From an uncultured Flavobacteriales bacterium (GTDB taxonomy: Bacteria; Bacteroidota; Bacteroidia; Flavobacteriales_G; Salibacteraceae): 64,000 nt of DNA. The number at the start of each line of letters is the position of its first letter. Position 1 is the stretch's first letter. The notes under the pieces are model-generated. The model made no database searches. It saw only the letters and a program-made list of their open reading frames with translations, and was not told where the DNA came from. Where the stretch lies: the NCBI GenBank assembly GCA_905479105.1, contig CAJQLE010000001.1, forward strand, positions 361,628 through 425,627, written 5' to 3'. Made by a program: the position numbers and the translations under genes. Below, in pieces: positions 59,810 to 64,000 of this stretch.

Positions 59810-61174
59810 ATGAAAAAGTTAGCACTACTATTTCTTTCCGTTTCGTTATTTACTCTTCAGTCTTGTAAAAAAGATTTAGAAGAATTAGGTGCACCGCCAA
59901 CTGCAGCTGATGCGGCTTTCACATATAGCGCATCGCCTGAAAGTGATAACATCATCATTTTCAAGGCCAGCAATCCTGACGTAATAGCTAAATGGAATTT
60001 TGGAAATAATACGCTCGGAGCAGGCATAGAAGCAAGAGGAATCTACCCAACCGCGGATACATTCACTGTAACTCTTACAGTATTCAACAAGGGCGGAAGT
60101 GCTAGCTCTTCGCAAGAAATAGTGATTGCTGAAGATGATCTTAGTCTACTAGACGATCCTATTTTTACCTTCCTTACTGGAGGAGTAGAAATTGGATCAA
60201 AAACTTGGGTAATAGATTCAAATTATGACGGGCACTTCGGTGTTGGGCCAAACCCTACTGACCCTGCCTTTGGTGAGGTACCTCATTATTATAGTGCGGA
60301 ACCCAACCAACAAACTGGAAACGGAATGTATGACGATAAATACATTTTTTCATTAGACGGATTCAAATTTGATATGATCACGCATGGTGACGTTTTTGTT
60401 GATGCATTACAAGAATCTAAATTTCCTGGAGCTACTCTTACTGATCCTGATTACGTTGCCCCTTATGAAAATCAGTTTGATAAAACTTGGAGTTTAACAC
60501 AAGATGGTGAGATCATTCTCACCCTTTCATCAGGAGCTTTTATGGGCTTCTACACCGGGACGAACGAATATAAAATAGTGAGCATTGACGAAAATGAAAT
60601 GGTTATTCGCAATGTTGATGCAGGTGATCCAGCACTAGCATGGTATCATAGGTTGGTGGTAGAAGGATATGATTCTGGAGATGGCAATATTGACACCACT
60701 GGCAACGGTGGTGGTGGGACAAATGATTCTACTGCATATGTTTTACCAATAGATTTTGAATTAGAAGATCCTGTGTTCAGCCCCTTTGGAAATAGCACCT
60801 ATGCTGTTATCGATAATCCTGATACAAGTGGAATTAATACAAGTACACGAGTTCTGGAGACTGTTCACGGAAATGAAACTTGGGCTGGTTTATTCGTAGA
60901 CCTTCAAGACAAGCTAGATTTTTCAACAGAAACTACTATAACATTCAAAATATGGGCTCCTGTAACTGGAACGGTTCGTGTAAAATTAGAAGATCAAGCT
61001 AGTTCGACCACATTTGTCGAAAAGGATGTGGACGTAACCACAGCCAATGAATGGGTTGAGTTATCGGTTGACTTTGATGGCGAGCCCGTTTCATATAACA
61101 GATTGGTTGTCTTCCCGGGCTGGGACGTTGGCGATGCCGAAACATTTTATTTGGACGATCTAGATCAACAATAA
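59810..61174 (+). CDS. Surface glycan-binding lipoprotein with PKD and CBM-like domains
   Basis: The ATG at 59810 gives 454 residues with a lipoprotein signal (lipobox LQSC). A PKD-like domain (about 28-105) is followed by a region of unknown fold. A Gly/Asn-rich linker (GNGGGGTND) leads to a C-terminal beta-sandwich (about 310-454; ETWAGLFVDL, ITFKIWAPVTGTVRVKLEDQ, FYLDDL). That last domain resembles the two tandem domains of the protein at 62562. Its place after susD is that of a SusE/F-like binding protein. Confidence 0.82.
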   Translation: MKKLALLFLSVSLFTLQSCKKDLEELGAPPTAADAAFTYSASPESDNIIIFKASNPDVIAKWNFGNNTLGAGIEARGIYPTADTFTVTLTVFNKGGSASSSQEIVIAEDDLSLLDDPIFTFLTGGVEIGSKTWVIDSNYDGHFGVGPNPTDPAFGEVPHYYSAEPNQQTGNGMYDDKYIFSLDGFKFDMITHGDVFVDALQESKFPGATLTDPDYVAPYENQFDKTWSLTQDGEIILTLSSGAFMGFYTGTNEYKIVSIDENEMVIRNVDAGDPALAWYHRLVVEGYDSGDGNIDTTGNGGGGTNDSTAYVLPIDFELEDPVFSPFGNSTYAVIDNPDTSGINTSTRVLETVHGNETWAGLFVDLQDKLDFSTETTITFKIWAPVTGTVRVKLEDQASSTTFVEKDVDVTTANEWVELSVDFDGEPVSYNRLVVFPGWDVGDAETFYLDDLDQQ

Positions 61175-61226
61175 ACGAACAATCTTTTACTGAAAAGCGT
61201 TCGTCTAATTGTCAATAGTTCTGATT

Positions 61227-62357
61227 ATGAAAATCAAGATTTTTCTTCTGATTGCTTTATGTTCTTATGGTTTGACACTTTCTAGTTGCAAGGAAGAGCC
61301 TGTGGAAGATGATGTGTCACTTCCAACGAATCTTACAATGGATATTTTAGTTTCTACTGAAGTAGAAGGCCTTGTTGAGGTAAGTGCTTCAGCAGATAAG
61401 GCAAACTTTTACACCTTCATTTTCAATGAAAACGGACAAGAGAGCATAGAAGAAAACGAAGATGGCCAAGCATCCTATCAATATTCTGAGACAGGCACGT
61501 ATACCATTGTAGTACAAGCAAACACATCGCATTCTGCGTACATTGATAAATCAGAAACGGTAGAAATCACAATCACAGACAATACACCCATTCCTGGGTT
61601 TATTCCAACTTCTGGATATTCAACGCCTCTTTCTTATCCGAATTACACCTTAGTATGGAACGATGAATTTGAAGGGAATTCCTTTTCAACAAGTGATTGG
61701 AATTATGAAATAGGAACAGGCAGTAACGGTTGGGGAAATAATGAACTTCAATATTATACAGACCAAAACGCGACTCTAACTGATGGTTATTTGGTCATTA
61801 AAGCGAAGCAACAATTGACCAGTGGGAGCAATTATTCTTCTTCACGGATCACTACTCAAAACAAGCAGTCATTTCAATATGGAAGAATTGATATCCGAGC
61901 AGCATTGCCTTATGGAAATGGATTATGGCCTGCACTTTGGATGTTAGGAGATAATATCTCTTCTGTAGGTTGGCCTAATTGCGGTGAGATAGATATAATG
62001 GAACTGGTAGGTGGAAACGTTAGTGGTGGTGGTGACAATGTTGTTCATGGCACAGTTCATTGGGATAACGATGGCACATATGCCAATTTTGGTGAAAAAA
62101 ATTCATTGTCAAATGGAATTTTTGCCAATGAATTCCATGTCTTTTCAATTATTTGGAATGAGCAATCAATCAGTTGGTATCGAGATGATATTAAATACAA
62201 TGAAATCGATATTACGCCATCAGCTTTAAGTGAATTTCACCAAGAATTCTTCTTTATTTTCAATGCAGCGGTTGGCGGAAATTGGCCTGGATCTCCAAAT
62301 TCAGAAACCGTCTTTCCTCAAACTATGATCGTGGATTATGTGCGTGTTTTCCAATAA
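61227..62357 (+). CDS. GH16 laminarinase-like lipoprotein
   Basis: The ATG at 61227 gives 376 residues with a lipoprotein signal (LTLSSCKEE). An N-terminal PKD/Ig-like domain (about 30-118) precedes GH16 (about 140-376), with LVWNDEFEG, WGNNELQYYTD, the catalytic EIDIMELVG and FNAAVGGNWPG. It is a second surface beta-1,3-glucanase, different from the one at 28418, and the last gene of the susCD operon before a terminator. Confidence 0.92.
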   Translation: MKIKIFLLIALCSYGLTLSSCKEEPVEDDVSLPTNLTMDILVSTEVEGLVEVSASADKANFYTFIFNENGQESIEENEDGQASYQYSETGTYTIVVQANTSHSAYIDKSETVEITITDNTPIPGFIPTSGYSTPLSYPNYTLVWNDEFEGNSFSTSDWNYEIGTGSNGWGNNELQYYTDQNATLTDGYLVIKAKQQLTSGSNYSSSRITTQNKQSFQYGRIDIRAALPYGNGLWPALWMLGDNISSVGWPNCGEIDIMELVGGNVSGGGDNVVHGTVHWDNDGTYANFGEKNSLSNGIFANEFHVFSIIWNEQSISWYRDDIKYNEIDITPSALSEFHQEFFFIFNAAVGGNWPGSPNSETVFPQTMIVDYVRVFQ

Positions 62358-62454
62358 AATAGATTTAAACAGTTAGTTTACAGAACGATAAACTGAATAT
62401 CTCTGAGGTTTTAGTCAATTATACTATAATTTAACAATTTTTTTTAGCTCCGTA

Positions 62455-62478
62455 AGCCCTTTAAAATGAGGCTTTTTT
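62455..62478 (+). terminator. Terminator after the susCD-GH16 operon
   Basis: Short arms AAGCC and GGCTT enclose a 10-base loop, followed by TTTT. The stem is weak but well placed before the next promoter region. Confidence 0.55.
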
Positions 62479-62506
62479 GTTTTTACAGCTTTTTGAAACA
62501 GTACTT

Positions 62507-62523
62507 ATGGTATTTATAACCAT
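62507..62523. promoter_or_regulatory. NrtR2-type operator before the last gene: ATGGTA-N5-AACCAT
   Basis: This 17-base inverted repeat (spacer TTTAT) differs from the perfect site at 31373 by one base in the arms. It lies 39 bases before the ATG at 62562, the same distance as the susC site from its ATG. Confidence 0.6.
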
Positions 62524-62561
62524 ATCTTTCGTAATATTGTATTAATCAAAAAAAATTACAT

Positions 62562-64000
62562 ATGAAAAATTTTACTTTAACATGTTTGTCGTTCGTCCTT
62601 GCATTAGGATTGAATGCTCAAACTCAAATTGATCTTCCTATTTCATGGGATAACGCCACGGTAAACTATACCACAACACCTTTTGAAGGTGGTCAATCTG
62701 CAGCTGATGTTGATCCTTTAAATGCTACTAACAATGTTCTAAGATTCACTAAGCCAGTTGGCGCTCAACCATGGGCAGGGGTTACATTAAGCACACCTAC
62801 TGGTTTGGCTTCTCTCATCCCATTTGACGCTAATAACAACATTATTTCCGTGATGGTTTATTCTCCAGCTGCGGGTCTTCCAATGAGACTGAAAGCCGAA
62901 GTTGCGGGCACTCCAACACAAAGTGTTGAGACGGACGCGACAACCACTGTGGCCAATGCATGGGAGACATTAACATTTGATTTTTCAAATGAGGCTCCGG
63001 GAACAGCAGCTATTAATTATGCTTTTCAATTCAACATGCTTTCATTTTTCGGTGACTTTTTGACCGCTGCAAGTGGTCAAGTATTTTTCGTAGATGACGT
63101 TGTTTTCGGAGGTATTACACCACCACCTTCTGGCCTTGACACAATCGATCTTCCTATTTCTTGGGATGACACAGCAAACGTTGATTATACAACTACCGCA
63201 TTTGAAGGTGGTATTTCTGCTGCTGATATCGATCCAACTGATGCCTCTAACAATGTGTTAAAATTCACAAAGCCAGTAGGCGCTCAGCCTTGGGCAGGAG
63301 TTACTTTAGGAAACCAAACACTTAACAACCCTATCCCTTTTACAGCTGCAGAAAACATTGTATCAGTAAAAGTATATTCTCCAGCAGCAGGGCTTCCAAT
63401 AATGATGAAAGCAGAAGAAGCTGGTGGCGGGTTCGCTGAAGCAACAGTCAATACTACGGTAGCTAACGCTTGGGAAACTATCTTCTTTGATTTCTCTGCT
63501 CCAACTGCAGGTTCTCTTGATTACAATTTAAATTACGATGTGCTTTCGTTCTTTGGGGACTTTCTGACTGCTGCAAGTGGTCAAGAGTTCTATATCGATA
63601 GCGTGTTTTTTGGATTGCCAGTTCCTCCTAATCCAACAATCGACACAAACTCAGTTACATTTCAAGTTGACATGAGAGGTTACACAGGCAATTACACGAC
63701 TCCTGAGGTTAATGGTGTTTTTAATGGCTGGTGTGGAAACTGTAACCCAATGACTGACGTGAATAACGATAGTATTTGGGAAGCGACAATTGATATTCCA
63801 CTTGACACCATCGAATTCAAGTTTTCTCATGACGCTTGGACTGGTCAAGAAGAATTAGATTCAGCTTCTGCCTGCGTTTTAACCACAATTGATGGTAACA
63901 ATGTTTTTGTAAATAGACTCATCATTGTATCCTCAGATACTGTATTGCCAGTTGTATGTTGGAATTCTTGCGAGGCTTGTGTTGAAGTACCAGTTGACAC
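62562..64000 (+). CDS. Large secreted protein with tandem CBM-like domains (3' partial)
   Basis: An open frame of 479 codons runs from the ATG at 62562 off the window end without a stop. It has a signal peptide (about 1-20, ending GLNAQ). Two tandem beta-sandwich repeats (about 22-190 and 197-350) each read IDLPISWD, KPVGAQPWAGVTL, YSPAAGLP, NAWET and FFGDFLTAASGQ. They resemble the C-terminal domain of the lipoprotein at 59810. A third domain (about 360-475; VNGVFNGWCGNCNPMTD) looks like an E-set/CBM48-type module often seen in type IX-secreted proteins. It probably binds beta-glucan, with a sorting signal beyond the window. Confidence 0.85.
   Translation, partial: MKNFTLTCLSFVLALGLNAQTQIDLPISWDNATVNYTTTPFEGGQSAADVDPLNATNNVLRFTKPVGAQPWAGVTLSTPTGLASLIPFDANNNIISVMVYSPAAGLPMRLKAEVAGTPTQSVETDATTTVANAWETLTFDFSNEAPGTAAINYAFQFNMLSFFGDFLTAASGQVFFVDDVVFGGITPPPSGLDTIDLPISWDDTANVDYTTTAFEGGISAADIDPTDASNNVLKFTKPVGAQPWAGVTLGNQTLNNPIPFTAAENIVSVKVYSPAAGLPIMMKAEEAGGGFAEATVNTTVANAWETIFFDFSAPTAGSLDYNLNYDVLSFFGDFLTAASGQEFYIDSVFFGLPVPPNPTIDTNSVTFQVDMRGYTGNYTTPEVNGVFNGWCGNCNPMTDVNNDSIWEATIDIPLDTIEFKFSHDAWTGQEELDSASACVLTTIDGNNVFVNRLIIVSSDTVLPVVCWNSCEACVEVPVD

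Overview
The window looks like chromosome from a marine member of the Bacteroidota, most likely a flavobacterium. The evidence is a type IX secretion (gliding-motility type B) C-terminal domain, a SusC/SusD pair, many Bacteroidota-type lipoproteins, promoter elements of the TAnnTTTG type, a cysteine-free primase N-terminus and an RprX/RprY-like two-component pair. Genes are packed tightly, and several convergent pairs overlap by a few bases.

Layout. 0-2.3 kb: 3' part of a large secreted PKD/Ig-repeat protein. 2.3-7.3 kb: two kynurenine-pathway enzymes (3-hydroxyanthranilate dioxygenase and an ALDH8A1-like dehydrogenase) on either side of a histidine kinase/response regulator pair. That pair is divergent from a small secreted acidic protein, with four helically phased TTAAC boxes between them. 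7.3-10.9 kb: phenylacetate genes paaZ and paaY with two small proteins. 10.9-19.3 kb: an A+T-rich island between a degenerate tRNA-fMet/GIY-YIG copy on the left and an intact GIY-YIG gene plus tRNA-fMet on the right. It carries a seven-gene, mostly uncharacterised, nuclease-rich row and an IS6-family remnant. 19.4-23.4 kb: pheT, a small hypothetical gene and a LysR regulator.

23.4-31.3 kb: a sugar operon (MFS importer, GH16, GH30, and a probable cytoplasmic GH149 beta-1,3-glucan phosphorylase). 31.5-38.5 kb: housekeeping and lipoprotein genes (dnaG, mscS-type channel, ALDH7, Omp28-like). 38.6-46 kb: glucose catabolism, with a BadF-type kinase, gap, a Nudix-type regulator (NrtR1) and a complete Entner-Doudoroff operon zwf-pgl-edd-eda. 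46-50.3 kb: a YqaA-like membrane protein, mfd and a Kunitz-domain lipoprotein. 50.3-64 kb: GH3, an SSS sugar symporter and a second Nudix-type regulator (NrtR2), divergent from susC-susD-surface glycan-binding lipoprotein-GH16 and a long secreted repeat protein cut by the window end.

How it fits together: the carbohydrate genes fit use of laminarin (beta-1,3-glucan with beta-1,6 branches). Surface GH16/GH30 enzymes and SusCD would capture it, GH3 and the GH149-like phosphorylase would reduce it to glucose and glucose-1-phosphate, and the Entner-Doudoroff enzymes and Gap would burn it. Two different inverted repeats, both with a GTA-N5-TAC-like core, sit upstream of these operons. One is CTAAGTGTA-N5-TACACTTAG at nrtR1/gap and zwf. 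The other is ATGGTA-N5-TACCAT at the MFS operon, susC and the last gene. They suggest two paralogous Nudix-family regulators governing uptake and central catabolism separately. The most novel material is the 11-19 kb island (possible defence cargo) and this inferred Nudix control of a laminarin locus.
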